A stretch of DNA of 64,000 bases from Streptomyces sp. CC208A (GCF_030010625.1 NZ_JASCXN010000029.1:1-64000), one strand, 5' to 3'. Shown: positions 1-7,854, counted from the stretch's first letter. Made by a program: numbers and translations. The notes: generated by a model not told the origin, from the letters alone.

Positions 1-381
1 TCGCGTTGAGCGGGACGGACAGGTCGGAATGTGACCTGCCGTCCACAGCGTCCTCGCTGTGTTTTGTTTCAAAGGAACCTCGACCATCCGGAGATGGACG
101 GGGTATCAACTAATCTGGCGTTGATTTTTGGCACGCTGTTGAGTTCTCAAGGTGCGGACGCTTCCTTCGTTCCTGTTTCCAGGCTCTCCGGGCGCTTCCT
201 TCGTTTCCGACTCTATCAGATCTTTCCGATCCGATTTCCCCGGTGCTTTCCGGTCCCGAATTCTTGCTTTCCTCGGGGCCTTCCGGCGTTTCCGACTCTA
301 TCAGATCCTTTCGGCGTCTGATTCCCAGTCAGAGGGGGTTGTCTTCGCGGCTGTTGGGCCGTTCCGACGGGTGAGACTTTA
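1..381 (-). promoter_or_regulatory. rRNA operon promoter and leader region (16S gene lies off the left edge)
   Basis: Read on the minus strand, this stretch matches the leader that precedes 16S rRNA in Streptomyces, as I remember it. The conserved element ending in TGAGAACTCAACAGCGTGCC (plus positions 126-150) and the CCTTTGAAACAAAACACAGCG segment towards the left edge are both present. Upstream there is a ladder of promoter-like sites: TAAAGT at 376-381, and TAGAGT at 295-300 and 210-215, the last two inside an identical 19-bp repeat (289-307 and 204-222). The -35 regions are poor, as is common for these promoters. Transcription runs leftwards out of the window, and no 16S sequence itself is present. 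Recognition is from remembered sequence and has not been aligned. Confidence 0.85.
204..307 (-). promoter_or_regulatory. Tandem rrn promoters with identical 19-bp cores
   Basis: The same 19-bp sequence, which on the minus strand contains CTGATAGAGTCGGAAA, occurs at 204-222 and 289-307. Each copy places a TAGAGT -10 box on the minus strand. Both are preceded at the -35 distance by AATCRG instead of TTGACN. A third, distal site has TAAAGT at 376-381. Multiple tandem promoters are typical of Streptomyces rRNA operons. Confidence 0.7.
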
Positions 382-592
382 GCGGATTCCCCGCCCCCGA
401 TGCGAATCGAGCGGCATGCGCCCGAACTTCGAACGCGGATTCCTCATTTCGCAAAAGCGCACGGAAAGCAGAACGGCACGAAGAATCGTGGCCGTCAGGC
501 TGAGTGGATCTTGCGGAATGGCTGTCCGGGGCCGACCGGGGTCGGTGCTCACGTCGGACAACTCGGAGAACAGTACGGAGCGTGCAAACCCA

Positions 593-621
593 TGTCAACC
601 CCGGGCCCGGGCGCGTACCCT
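593..621 (+). promoter_or_regulatory. Promoter of the trpS leader transcript
   Basis: TGTCAA at 593-598 and TACCCT at 616-621 are separated by 17 bp. The expected transcription start falls on or next to A628, the first base of the leader-peptide ATG, so the leader peptide would be translated from a leaderless mRNA. The stretch 382-592, between this promoter and the rrn promoters, shows no gene. Confidence 0.6.
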
Positions 622-627
622 GACCGC

Positions 628-669
628 ATGACTACGCATGCGCACACCACCCAGTGGTGGGCCGCCTGA
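628..669 (+). CDS. Trp-rich leader peptide of the trpS attenuator
   Basis: Thirteen residues, MTTHAHTTQWWAA, followed by TGA. The two adjacent Trp codons (655-660) are the sensing device: scarcity of charged tRNA-Trp should stall a ribosome here. The frame ends inside the first hairpin of the attenuator. No Shine-Dalgarno precedes the ATG, which matches a leaderless start from the TACCCT box 7 nt upstream. In S. coelicolor the auxiliary, indolmycin-resistant TrpRS gene is known to be controlled by ribosome-mediated attenuation; this arrangement is the same in kind. The gene is too short for ordinary gene calling. Confidence 0.85.
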   Translation: MTTHAHTTQWWAA

Positions 670-717
670 CGGCGGCCCGTACTGACGCATGCACACGGCC
701 GCCGCCTCGGCGGCCGT
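659..717 (+). promoter_or_regulatory. Transcription attenuator of trpS
   Basis: Two mutually exclusive structures can be drawn. Segment 1 (659-666, GGGCCGCC) pairs perfectly with segment 2 (671-678, GGCGGCCC) around the leader stop codon. A terminator-like hairpin at 695-717 has a perfect 10-bp stem (ACGGCCGCCG with CGGCGGCCGT) and a 3-nt loop. Segment 2 can alternatively pair with GGCCGCC at 697-703, destroying the terminator. A ribosome stalled on the Trp codons at 655-660 would mask segment 1, free segment 2 and permit read-through. The terminator lacks a strong T-tract, as is usual in Streptomyces. Confidence 0.8.
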
Positions 718-782
718 TCGCGTATCCCCCTCCGGGAGCCGGGCCGTCGGGTCGGCGCGGAACGGAGAAGGAGCGGAACGCG

Positions 783-1781
783 ATGACGAGGATCTTCAGC
801 GGGGTCAAGCCGACGGGGCATCTGACGCTGGGCAACTACCTCGGAGCCGTACGGCGGTGGGCAGAGGTGGACCAGTACCGGGGCGAGGCACTGTTCAGCG
901 TGGTGGATCTGCACGCGCTGACCGTGGAGCACGATCCGGCGCGGGTGCGGCGGCTGAGCAGGCAGGCGGCGACGCTGCTGCTGGCGTCGGGCCTCGATCC
1001 GGAGGTCTGCACGCTGTTCGTGCAGAGTCATGTGGACGAACACGCCCGGCTGTCGTACCTGCTGGAGTGCACGGCCACCGACGGGGAGCTGCGGCGGATG
1101 ATCCAGTACAAGGAGAAGAGCGTCCGGGCCCGGGCGGCCGGGGAGAGCGTGCGGCTGTCGTTGCTCACCTATCCCGTGCTGATGGCGGCGGACATCCTGG
1201 CCTACGGGGCCGACGAGGTGCCGGTGGGCGACGACCAGACGCAGCACGTGGAGCTGACGCGGGACCTGGCGGTGCGGTTCAACCAGCGGTACGGGTACAC
1301 CTTCACCGTGCCGAGGGCGACGCGGCCGGCGGTGGCGGCGCGGGTGATGGATCTGCAGGACCCGCTCTCGAAGATGGGGAAGTCCCATGAGAACGGGGCC
1401 GGGATCGTCTATCTGCTCGACGACGCGGACACCGTGCGGCGGAAGGTCATGCGGGCCGTGACGGACAGCGGGCGGGAGGTCGTCCACGACCGGGACGGCA
1501 AGCCGGGTGTCGCGAATCTGCTCGATCTGCTGGCGGCGGCGACGGGTGGGGACCCGGAGAAGCTGGCCGGTGCGTACGCGTCGTACGGCGCTTTGAAGAA
1601 GGACACGGCGGACGCGGTCGTCGAACTGCTGCGGCCTGTGCGGGCGCGGCATGCCGAGCTCGCGGCGGATCCCGGGTTCGTGGACGGGGTGCTGCGGGAC
1701 GGGGCCGAGCGGGCGCGGGGGATGGCGCGGCCGCTGGTGGACCGGGCCTATCGGGCGATCGGGCTGCTGCCCGCCGTGTGA
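783..1781 (+). CDS. trpS: Tryptophanyl-tRNA synthetase (auxiliary, attenuated type)
   Basis: 332 residues, the usual length for bacterial TrpRS. It charges tRNA-Trp with tryptophan in the cytoplasm. The class I HIGH-like signature appears as TGHLTLGN (residues 11-18) and the KMSKS loop as KMGKS (197-201). DLHALT near residue 42 aligns with the Bacillus DQHAIT segment that contains the indolmycin-contact His. ATG783 is chosen because GGAGAAGGAGCGG lies just upstream and the protein begins at the conserved IFSG. The KMGKS variant, the leader peptide and the attenuator point to the drug-inducible second TrpRS of streptomycetes, not the housekeeping enzyme, which as I recall has KMSKS. Indolmycin resistance is inferred from that relationship. 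It is convergent with proC, with 17 bp between stop codons. Confidence 0.95.
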   Translation: MTRIFSGVKPTGHLTLGNYLGAVRRWAEVDQYRGEALFSVVDLHALTVEHDPARVRRLSRQAATLLLASGLDPEVCTLFVQSHVDEHARLSYLLECTATDGELRRMIQYKEKSVRARAAGESVRLSLLTYPVLMAADILAYGADEVPVGDDQTQHVELTRDLAVRFNQRYGYTFTVPRATRPAVAARVMDLQDPLSKMGKSHENGAGIVYLLDDADTVRRKVMRAVTDSGREVVHDRDGKPGVANLLDLLAAATGGDPEKLAGAYASYGALKKDTADAVVELLRPVRARHAELAADPGFVDGVLRDGAERARGMARPLVDRAYRAIGLLPAV

Positions 1782-1798
1782 GGGGGCAGCCGGGTAGG

Positions 1799-2608
1799 TC
1801 AGCCGTTTCCGGAGGCGAGCTCGCGGCTGCGGTCGCGGGCCGCTTCCAGGGCGGCGATCAGGGCGGCGCGTACGCCGTGGTTCTCCAGCTCGCGGATGGC
1901 GGAGATGGTGGTGCCGGCGGGGGAGGTGACGGCCTCGCGGAGCTTGACGGGGTGCTCGCCGCTGTCGCGGAGCATCACGGCGGCGCCGATGGCGGCCTGG
2001 ACGATGAGGTCGTGGGCCTGGGCGCGGGGCAGGCCGAGGAGGATGCCTGCGTCGGTCATGGCCTCGACCAGGTAGTAGAAGTACGCGGGGCCGGAGCCGG
2101 AGAGGGCGGTGGCGGCGTCCTGCTGGGACTCGGGGACGCGGAGGGTCTTGCCGACGCCGTCGAAGATCTCCTCCGTGTGGGCGAGGTGGTCGGCGGTGGC
2201 GTGGCTGCCGCCGGAGATCACGGACATGCCCTCGTCGACGAGGACGGGGGTGTTGGGCATGACGCGGACGACGGGGGTGCCGGGGCTGAGGCGTTCCTCG
2301 ATGAAGGCGGTGGTGATGCCGGCGGCGGCGCTGATGACGAGGCGGTCGGGGGCGGTGTGGGGGGCGAGTTCGTCGAGGAGGCGGCCCATGTCCTGGGGCT
2401 TGACGGCCAGGATGAGGGTGTCGGCGCGCTTGGCGGCCTCGGCGTTGGTGACGGTCTCGACGCCGTAGCGGTCGCGGAGTTCTTCGGCGCGCTCGCTGCG
2501 GCGGGTGGTGACGAGGAGGTGGGCGGGGCGCCAGCCGGCGCGGATCATGCCGCTGAGGAGCGCTTCACCGATCTTGCCGGTGCCGAGGACTGCGACGGTC
2601 TGGGTCAT
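1799..2608 (-). CDS. proC: Pyrroline-5-carboxylate reductase
   Basis: 269 residues. The enzyme reduces pyrroline-5-carboxylate to L-proline with NAD(P)H, the last step of proline synthesis. The Rossmann motif is VLGTGKIGEALLSGM at the N-terminus, and the C-terminal dimerisation helices contain the family segment around SGSGPAYFYYLVEAMTDAG. I chose the ATG at 2608 because GAGGTGAA sits 8 nt upstream; an in-frame GTG at 2620 would add four residues but overlaps that ribosome-binding site. It stands alone, convergent with trpS. The next leftward operon (ABC exporter) lies upstream and ends 86 bp away. Confidence 0.95.
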   Translation of the reverse strand: MTQTVAVLGTGKIGEALLSGMIRAGWRPAHLLVTTRRSERAEELRDRYGVETVTNAEAAKRADTLILAVKPQDMGRLLDELAPHTAPDRLVISAAAGITTAFIEERLSPGTPVVRVMPNTPVLVDEGMSVISGGSHATADHLAHTEEIFDGVGKTLRVPESQQDAATALSGSGPAYFYYLVEAMTDAGILLGLPRAQAHDLIVQAAIGAAVMLRDSGEHPVKLREAVTSPAGTTISAIRELENHGVRAALIAALEAARDRSRELASGNG

Positions 2609-2694
2609 GGCTCTGTTCACCTCGCCGGAGGGGGGTACGTGTCGTCATCCTCGCACCGGCGGGGCGGCCGGCGCGCGGGGTGTCCGAGAGGCGG

Positions 2695-3432
2695 TCACGC
2701 GGTGCGACGGCGGAGGGTGGCGGCGCCGAGGGCGAGGACGAGGACGGCGCAGCCTGCGACGACAAGTGCGTCGCGGACGAAGGCGGCGGTCATGTCGGTG
2801 TGGCGGAGGACCTCGTTCATGCCGTCGACGGCGTACGACATGGGCAGGACGTTCGAGATCGCTTCGAGGGCGGGGGCCATCTTGTCGCGCGGGGTGAACA
2901 GGCCGCAGAGGAGGAGCTGGGGGAAGATCACGGCCGGCATGAACTGGACGGCCTGGAACTCGGAGGCGGCGAAGGCGGAGACGAAGAGGCCGAGGGCGGT
3001 GCCGAGGAGGGCGTCGAGGAGGGCGACCAGGAGGAGGAGCCAGGGGGAGCCGACGACGTCGAGGCCAAGGAACCAGACGGCGAGGCCGGTGGCGAGGACG
3101 GACTGGACGACGGCGACGAGGCCGAAGGCGAGGGCGTAGCCGGCGATGAGGTCGGCCTTGCCGAGGGGCATGGCGAGGAGGCGTTCGAGGGTGCCCGAGG
3201 TGCGTTCGCGGAGGGTGGCGATGGAGGTCACCAGGAACATGGTGATCAGGGGGAAGATGCCGAGCAGCGAGGCGCCGATGCTGTCGAAGGTCCCCGGGCT
3301 GCCGTCGAAGACGTAGCGGAGCAGGAAGAGCATCACGCAGGGGACGAGGAGCATCAGGGCGATCGAGCGCGGGTCGTGGCGGAGCTGGCGCAGGACGCGG
3401 GCGGCGGTGGCGAGGGTGCGTGCGGTGGTCAT
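2695..3432 (-). CDS. ABC-2 type transporter permease
   Basis: 245 residues with about six hydrophobic segments: LMLLVPCVMLFLLRYVF, IFPLITMFLVTSI, VAVVQSVLATGLAVWFLG, LLLLVALLDALLGTALGLFVS, FMPAVIFPQLLLCGLF and a final one near the C-terminus. This is the ABC-2 fold used by daunorubicin (DrrB)-type and other exporters. The segment FTPRDKMAPALEAISNVLPMSYAVDGM is typical of the family. The start overlaps the stop of the ATPase gene by ATGA, so the two are translationally coupled and surely form one transporter. The substrate cannot be told from sequence; drug or lipid export is the usual role. Confidence 0.9.
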   Translation of the reverse strand: MTTARTLATAARVLRQLRHDPRSIALMLLVPCVMLFLLRYVFDGSPGTFDSIGASLLGIFPLITMFLVTSIATLRERTSGTLERLLAMPLGKADLIAGYALAFGLVAVVQSVLATGLAVWFLGLDVVGSPWLLLLVALLDALLGTALGLFVSAFAASEFQAVQFMPAVIFPQLLLCGLFTPRDKMAPALEAISNVLPMSYAVDGMNEVLRHTDMTAAFVRDALVVAGCAVLVLALGAATLRRRTA

Positions 3433-4232
3433 GGGCGGGACTCCCCGTGGGCGGTGCGGGCCGCGGCGGTGTCGACCAGGTGGAGGAAGGCTTCTTCGAC
3501 GGTGTCCGTGCCGCTCTGGCGGCGGAGGGCGTCGGGGCTTCCTTCGGCGAGGATCTCGCCCTCGCGCATGAGCAGGAGGCGGTGGCAGCGCTCGGCCTCG
3601 TCCATGACGTGGGAGGAGACGAGGAGGGTGGTGCCCCGGTCGGCGGCGAGGCGGTGGAAGAGGTCCCACAGGTCGCGGCGGAGGACGGGGTCGAGGCCGA
3701 CGGTGGGTTCGTCGAGGACGAGCAGCTCGGGGGTGCCGAGGAGGGCGACGGCGAGGGAGACGCGGTTGCGCTGGCCGCCGGAGAGGCGTCCGGCGAGGGC
3801 GTCGGCGTGGTCGGTGAGGTCGACGTCGGCGAGGGCGTGGTCGACGGCGGTGCGGCGGTCCTGGCGGTGGGCGCGGCCGGGGAGGAGGACGGCGGCGAAG
3901 TAGTCGAGGTTCTGCCGGACGGTGAGGTCGTCGTAGACGGAGGGGGCCTGGGTGACGTAGCCGATGCGGGGGCGGAGGTCGGCGTGGCCCGCGGGGCTTC
4001 CGAGGACGGTGAGGGTGCCGGTGACCTTGGCCTGGGTGCCGACGACGGCGCGCATGAGGGTGGTCTTGCCGCAGCCGGAGGGGCCGAGGAGGCCGGTGAC
4101 GCGGCCGGCGGGGACGGTGAAGTCGAGGCCGCGCAGGACGGTGCGGTCGCCGCGTACGGCGGTGAGGGCGCGGGCGGTGACGGCGGGGTGCGGATCGGGG
4201 GGTTCGGGTGCCCCGGGCGCGTAATTCATCAT
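3429..4232 (-). CDS. ABC transporter ATP-binding protein (DrrA-like exporter ATPase)
   Basis: 267 residues. Walker A is GPSGCGKTT, the ABC signature LSGGQRNRVSL, Walker B LLVLDEPTVGLDP, and the switch histidine lies in SSHVMDEAERC, so all ATPase elements are intact. It is the first gene of a two-gene operon with the ABC-2 permease. The ATG pair at 4232/4229 has no Shine-Dalgarno. A CACTAT -10 box ends 7 nt upstream, so a leaderless transcript is likely. A palindrome straddles the start codon, suggesting control by a dimeric repressor encoded elsewhere. Confidence 0.92.
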   Translation of the reverse strand: MMNYAPGAPEPPDPHPAVTARALTAVRGDRTVLRGLDFTVPAGRVTGLLGPSGCGKTTLMRAVVGTQAKVTGTLTVLGSPAGHADLRPRIGYVTQAPSVYDDLTVRQNLDYFAAVLLPGRAHRQDRRTAVDHALADVDLTDHADALAGRLSGGQRNRVSLAVALLGTPELLVLDEPTVGLDPVLRRDLWDLFHRLAADRGTTLLVSSHVMDEAERCHRLLLMREGEILAEGSPDALRRQSGTDTVEEAFLHLVDTAAARTAHGESRP

Positions 4233-4241
4233 GTGATGAAT
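4224..4241. promoter_or_regulatory. Palindromic operator over the exporter start codon
   Basis: ATTCATCA-TG-TGATGAAT is an inverted repeat with perfect 8-bp arms and a 2-nt centre. It covers both possible ATG codons of the ABC ATPase and abuts the -10 box, so a bound dimer would block both transcription and initiation. No regulator gene sits beside it; TetR-, GntR- or PadR-type proteins bind sites of this shape. Confidence 0.6.
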
Positions 4242-4269
4242 AGTGGGGACGGAGAAGCCCCCGCGTCAA
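4240..4269 (-). promoter_or_regulatory. Promoter of the ABC exporter operon
   Basis: On the minus strand TTGACG (4264-4269) and CACTAT (4240-4245) are separated by 18 bp, a good housekeeping-type promoter. The predicted start is at the ATG at 4232. The -35 hexamer lies inside the loop of the terminator at 4254-4285. Confidence 0.65.
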
Positions 4270-4285
4270 GGACCACGGGGGCTTC
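4254..4285 (-). terminator. Terminator after the 4328-4834 gene
   Basis: GAAGCCCCCG and CGGGGGCTTC form a perfect 10-bp stem around a 12-nt loop, 43 nt beyond the stop of the upstream leftward gene. The loop doubles as the -35 region of the exporter promoter. Confidence 0.6.
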
Positions 4286-4327
4286 GGGCGTGCGGACCGG
4301 CCTGTGGGGCGGGTCCTGGCGGTGGCG

Positions 4328-4834
4328 TCAGGGGCGCTTGGGCTTCTTGCGGCGGGCCGGGTTGCCGGTGCGGGTGCCGCGCCGCTTCTCGTGGCGGGCG
4401 AGGGCCGTCTCGTACTCCTCGCGGCGGAGCTTCTCGCCGGGGGCCTCCAGGAAGCAGCGGAGGAAGTAGGCGAGGAGTCCGCCGATGAAGCCGATGGCCT
4501 TGAGGCTCTTGAGGGAGTCCTCGCGGGCCTGGTCGACGGGGCGGCGGCCGAAGCCCTCCCAGGTCCTGGCGAAGGCGATGGCCGAGCAGATCGCGAACAT
4601 CAGGATCACCAGGGTGTTCACGAGGCCGCCCACCGCGGCGACCTGGAGCCCCTGGTAGGCGAAGCGCAGGACGAAGGCGCCCGCGACGGCCGCGGCGAGC
4701 GCGCCGACGGCGAGGCCGGCGCGGCGCAGGCCGTAGTGGGCGCTGTGGTCGACCCAGGTCGTCCCGAAGAAACGGATCTCCTCGGGCCGGGGTCCGCTCG
4801 CGCCGTTCTCAGGGGTCTGCTTGTCCTCGCTCAC
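4328..4834 (-). CDS. Predicted membrane protein, function unknown
   Basis: 168 residues. A soluble N-terminus (first ~35 residues) is followed by two or three hydrophobic stretches (AGLAVGALAAAVAGAFVLRFAY, VGGLVNTLVILMFAICSAIAF and AIGFIGGLLAYFLRCFL) and a strongly basic tail ending RRKKPKRP. I do not recognise a family. The GTG at 4834 has no Shine-Dalgarno. GATAAT ends 7 nt upstream, which argues for a leaderless transcript and fixes the start. It stands alone, 49 bp downstream of the start of the SH3-like gene, in the same direction. Confidence 0.75.
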   Translation of the reverse strand: MSEDKQTPENGASGPRPEEIRFFGTTWVDHSAHYGLRRAGLAVGALAAAVAGAFVLRFAYQGLQVAAVGGLVNTLVILMFAICSAIAFARTWEGFGRRPVDQAREDSLKSLKAIGFIGGLLAYFLRCFLEAPGEKLRREEYETALARHEKRRGTRTGNPARRKKPKRP

Positions 4835-4883
4835 GAGGTCGATTATCCCCGGAGCGGCGCGCGGACGGCCGGGGCGAAGGTCC

Positions 4884-5138
4884 TCAGGCGCAGCGCGACG
4901 CGACGTAGCCGTCGCTGCCGGTCCTGACGTAGGCGTCGGAGACGTACTGGCCCGGGGCTATGTTGTCCCAGATGCGGCTGGTGCCGTACGGGCCCGAGAC
5001 CCACTCGCCCGCCTTCTGGCAGTAGACGGGGACGGTCGCGCCCTCGGAGAGCACCCGGACGACCGGGTACTGGGTGCTCGGGCCGGAGCGGACGTTGAGC
5101 CGGTAGCCGGGCGCGACCGGGTAGTACTTGACCGTCAT
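4884..5138 (-). CDS. Small SH3-domain (SH3b-like) protein
   Basis: 84 residues making one bacterial SH3-like barrel. The family segment LNVRSGPSTQYPVVRVLSEGATVPVYCQ (as parts LNVRSGPST and VVRVLSEG) is clear, as are the later W of GEWV and the C-terminal YVASRCA. Such domains usually bind peptidoglycan or proteins at the wall, yet no signal peptide is seen from the ATG at 5138, so export would need another route. Two cysteines (in VYCQKAG and at the C-terminus) could form a disulfide. A GGGGGAGAA ribosome-binding site precedes the start. Confidence 0.75.
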   Translation of the reverse strand: MTVKYYPVAPGYRLNVRSGPSTQYPVVRVLSEGATVPVYCQKAGEWVSGPYGTSRIWDNIAPGQYVSDAYVRTGSDGYVASRCA

Positions 5139-5501
5139 GCTGTTCTCCCCCTGGCTTCACTCTGTGCGACGCGCGCAGGCTACCCGATTCGATTCGCCAT
5201 CCGTAGTGATCCTGTGGCAGTCTGTGACGCACAGGCCCGGCGCCCAGGCGACGCGGGGTTCCCTCCTCGGCAGGTTCACATGACCTCGCCGACCGGCGTC
5301 CGGGGGGACGTGTCACGAGGACTGATGGCTTCTGTCATCGGCACCAGGGCACGAGGCGATCGGCTCACGTCCCTGAGCAACAGGGAACCATCAAGCCGAT
5401 CAGAGACGCTAGCAAGCCCCTCCGACATCGCAGCCCCCATCGACTAGGCTCCGTCGCGTCGCGCACGCGCGCGTGGACGCGGAACCACACGGGGGTGGGA
5501 G
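5139..5501. other. Intergenic region between the SH3 gene and the kinase gene
   Basis: No gene is visible in these 363 bp. A nested hairpin lies at 5358-5401: outer arms GATCGGCT and AGCCGATC, inner arms CCCTG and CAGGG. A candidate promoter for the kinase gene (CCGACA at 5422-5427, TAGGCT at 5445-5450, 17-bp spacer) lies just after it. One copy of the recurrent palindrome CACGCGCGCGTG is at 5464-5475, inside the kinase 5-prime leader. Confidence 0.6.
5422..5450 (+). promoter_or_regulatory. Candidate promoter of the kinase gene
   Basis: CCGACA and TAGGCT separated by 17 bp, with about 45 nt from the expected transcription start to the ATG at 5502. The leader carries the 12-bp palindrome CACGCGCGCGTG. 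Confidence 0.45.
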
Positions 5502-7733
5502 ATGCCGCCGTTGAGCAGTACCGACGCCGGCCGGGGCGCCGAGGGGCCCGAGTACGCCGGTGAGTACCGGCTGCAGGCGGTGCTCGGCGCGGGCGGCATG
5601 GGCGTCGTCCACCTCGCCTCTTCGCCGTCCGGGCTGCGGCTCGCGGTGAAGGTGGTGCACGCGCGCTATGCCGAGGATCCCGACTTCCGGGCCCGGTTCC
5701 GGCAGGAGGTGGCCGCCGCCCGCCGGGTCAGCGGCGCCTTCACCGCGCCCGTGGTGGACGCCGATCCGGACGCCGAGCGCCCCTGGATGGCCACCCTCTA
5801 CGTCCCCGGCCCCACCCTCGCCGACCAGGTCCGCCAGCGCGGCATCCTCTCCCCCGCCGAGCTGCGCCGGCTGACCGCCGGGCTCGCCGAGGCGCTGCGC
5901 GACATCCACCGGGCCGGGGTCGTGCACCGGGACCTCAAGCCGAGCAATGTGCTGCTCACCGACGCCGGGCCCAAGGTCATCGACTTCGGGATCTCCCGGC
6001 CCGTCGACAGCGACCTGCACACGGAGACCGGGAAGCTGATCGGTTCGCCGCCGTTCATGGCGCCCGAGCAGTTCCAGCGGCCGCGCGAGGTCGGGCCGTC
6101 CGCCGACGTCTTCGCGCTCGGCTCGGTCCTGGTGCACGCGGCGACCGGGCACGGGCCCTTCGACTCGGACAGCCCGTACATCGTGGCGTACCAGGTGGTC
6201 CACGACGAGCCGGACCTGACCGGGGTACCGGCCGAGCTGGCCCCGCTGGTCGCGCGCTGCCTCGCGAAGGAGCCGGCCGAGCGGCCGACGCCGGCCGAGA
6301 TCATGGCGGCCCTGCTCCCGCCCTCGTACGAGGCCGAGGCCTTCATACCGTCCCAGCGGAGGCGGCCCTCGCTGCCCGCGGACCCCTTCGCGCCGGAGGG
6401 CCGGACCGGCGACTCCGCCGGAGACATCGGGGACGGTTTCGCCCGCGGTGACACCACGACCCGGCCCGCCGGGGCTTCCGTGCCCGCGCGGCGCGGTCGC
6501 TCCCGGCTGGCGTCGCGGCTCACGGTCTCCGCCGCGGTCGTGCTCGTCCTCGCCGGGGCCGGGGTGTACGCGGCGCTGCGGCCGCCGGCCCGGCCCCCGG
6601 TCGAGGGGCCCGCCCGCCCCGCCGAGGTCGCCACCGCCTTCGACGGCTGGCACACCCCCCTCCAGGAGCACGGCGGCTCCGCCGCGCCCGCCTGTCTCCA
6701 CGAGGCAGGCTCCCTCTACTGCGCGGCCCGGGGAGTGGCGCTCGCCCGCCTCGATCCGATGACCGGCGAGGTGCTGTGGAAACGGACAGGGCCGGTGACG
6801 TCGGAGCCGCCGGGCGCGCCCGTGCCCCTGGCCGGCGGGGCGAGGCCGATGGTGGGTGCGGCGGCGGAGCCCGGTCCCCTGCGCGCGTACGCCGCCGAGG
6901 ACGGGACGCCCGGCTGGACCGCGCGGGCGGACGTGCCCGAGACGTACCGCCCCGCGGGTGAGGTGGTGGTCCTGTCCGACGGCCACGGCGGCTTCCGGGC
7001 GCTCGACGCGCGGACCGGGGCGGAGCGGTGGGCCCACCGCCTGGACGGGTTCGACGTGCCGCAGATCGGCTCGTACGACGCTCCGGGCGGGCTGCTCACC
7101 GTCTCCGAGACGGCGGCGGACGGGCGCAGCACGCGCGTGGGGGCGATTCTGCCCGCGACCGGCGAGGTCGTCTGGAGCCGGGTGGTGACGGGGGACGTCT
7201 CTCCGGTCGGCCGCACCGGCGACGGGACGCTGGTCCTCGCCTCGCTCTACCAGGGCGGCCTGGTCGACGCGCTGGTGCTGCTCGCGCCCGGCGACCCCGG
7301 CGACCCGGCCGGCGGGCCGGCGGCCGGGGCGGAGCGCCGGGTCGAGATCCAGGAGCGGATGCAGCTCGGCGGCATCGCCGTACGGGGCTCGGTCGCGTAC
7401 CTGCTCTCCCTGGACGGGCGGCTGGTGGCCCTGGACACGGCGGCGGAGAAGGGCAGCCGGCTGTGGGACCTGGTGACGGGGGCGTCGAACGTCTCGGCGC
7501 CGGTCCTCGGCCCCGACGACCGGCTCTACCTCTCCTCGGCGGACGGGCGGCTGTTCGCCGTGGACACCGCGCGCGGCGCGGTCGTCGGGCAGACCCGCCC
7601 CCGGCTGCGGAACGGGCGGCTCGGGTACGCGACGCTGGTGCCGGCGCCGTTGGTCGCCGGGGACCGGGTGTTCGGGACGGCCCCGGACGGCTCGGTCTTC
7701 GCGGTGGACGCGCGCGTGGCGGAGGCCTGGTAG
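5502..7733 (+). CDS. Ser/Thr protein kinase with extracytoplasmic PQQ-like beta-propeller
   Basis: 743 residues. The N-terminal Hanks-type kinase domain (about 22-280) has the glycine loop GAGGMG (29-34), the ATP lysine in LAVKVV (K50), HRDLKPSN (142-149) and DFG (161-163), all intact. A linker follows, then one membrane helix at about 340-358 (VSAAVVLVLAGAGVYAAL). The outside part has repeated blades with PQQ/WD-like motifs (ALDARTGAERW, LYLSSADGRLFAVDTARG, VFAVDARV). The kinase therefore faces the cytoplasm and the propeller the outside, the layout of AfsK-like receptor kinases. The ligand is unknown. ATG5502 follows GGGGGTGGGAG. It is a single gene, ended by the strong hairpin at 7809-7854. 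Confidence 0.93.
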   Translation: MPPLSSTDAGRGAEGPEYAGEYRLQAVLGAGGMGVVHLASSPSGLRLAVKVVHARYAEDPDFRARFRQEVAAARRVSGAFTAPVVDADPDAERPWMATLYVPGPTLADQVRQRGILSPAELRRLTAGLAEALRDIHRAGVVHRDLKPSNVLLTDAGPKVIDFGISRPVDSDLHTETGKLIGSPPFMAPEQFQRPREVGPSADVFALGSVLVHAATGHGPFDSDSPYIVAYQVVHDEPDLTGVPAELAPLVARCLAKEPAERPTPAEIMAALLPPSYEAEAFIPSQRRRPSLPADPFAPEGRTGDSAGDIGDGFARGDTTTRPAGASVPARRGRSRLASRLTVSAAVVLVLAGAGVYAALRPPARPPVEGPARPAEVATAFDGWHTPLQEHGGSAAPACLHEAGSLYCAARGVALARLDPMTGEVLWKRTGPVTSEPPGAPVPLAGGARPMVGAAAEPGPLRAYAAEDGTPGWTARADVPETYRPAGEVVVLSDGHGGFRALDARTGAERWAHRLDGFDVPQIGSYDAPGGLLTVSETAADGRSTRVGAILPATGEVVWSRVVTGDVSPVGRTGDGTLVLASLYQGGLVDALVLLAPGDPGDPAGGPAAGAERRVEIQERMQLGGIAVRGSVAYLLSLDGRLVALDTAAEKGSRLWDLVTGASNVSAPVLGPDDRLYLSSADGRLFAVDTARGAVVGQTRPRLRNGRLGYATLVPAPLVAGDRVFGTAPDGSVFAVDARVAEAW

Positions 7734-7808
7734 CCGCGCTGCGGCGGCACGCGCGCGGGGAGCGGCGGCTACGGGCCGGTGGAGAGCACCGTCTTCGCAC
7801 CGGACCGG

Positions 7809-7854
7809 CACGCGCGTGGGGAGCGGGCTTCTCGGGCCGCTCCCCACGCGCGTG
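7809..7854. terminator. Bidirectional terminator between kinase and ilvD genes
   Basis: A perfect 18-bp stem (7809-7826 with 7837-7854) surrounds a 10-nt loop, between two convergent genes. Each arm begins or ends with the decamer CACGCGCGTG, which recurs elsewhere in the window. Confidence 0.85.

Noticed and set aside
1..321. Short reading frames at the left edge
   Set aside because: The DNA matches rRNA leader and promoter sequence; no ribosome-binding site or gene-like codon use supports a protein.
783..1781. trpS as a decayed duplicate because KMSKS reads KMGKS
   Set aside because: All other motifs and the length are intact, and the regulated leader argues for a functional auxiliary enzyme.
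1778..3139. Long rightward frame rich in Gly/Ala opposite proC and the ABC exporter
   Set aside because: It is the antisense shadow of GC-rich genes with clear motifs on the other strand. The same holds for many large frames in the window (for example 7028-8224, 26055-27476 and 32162-34927).
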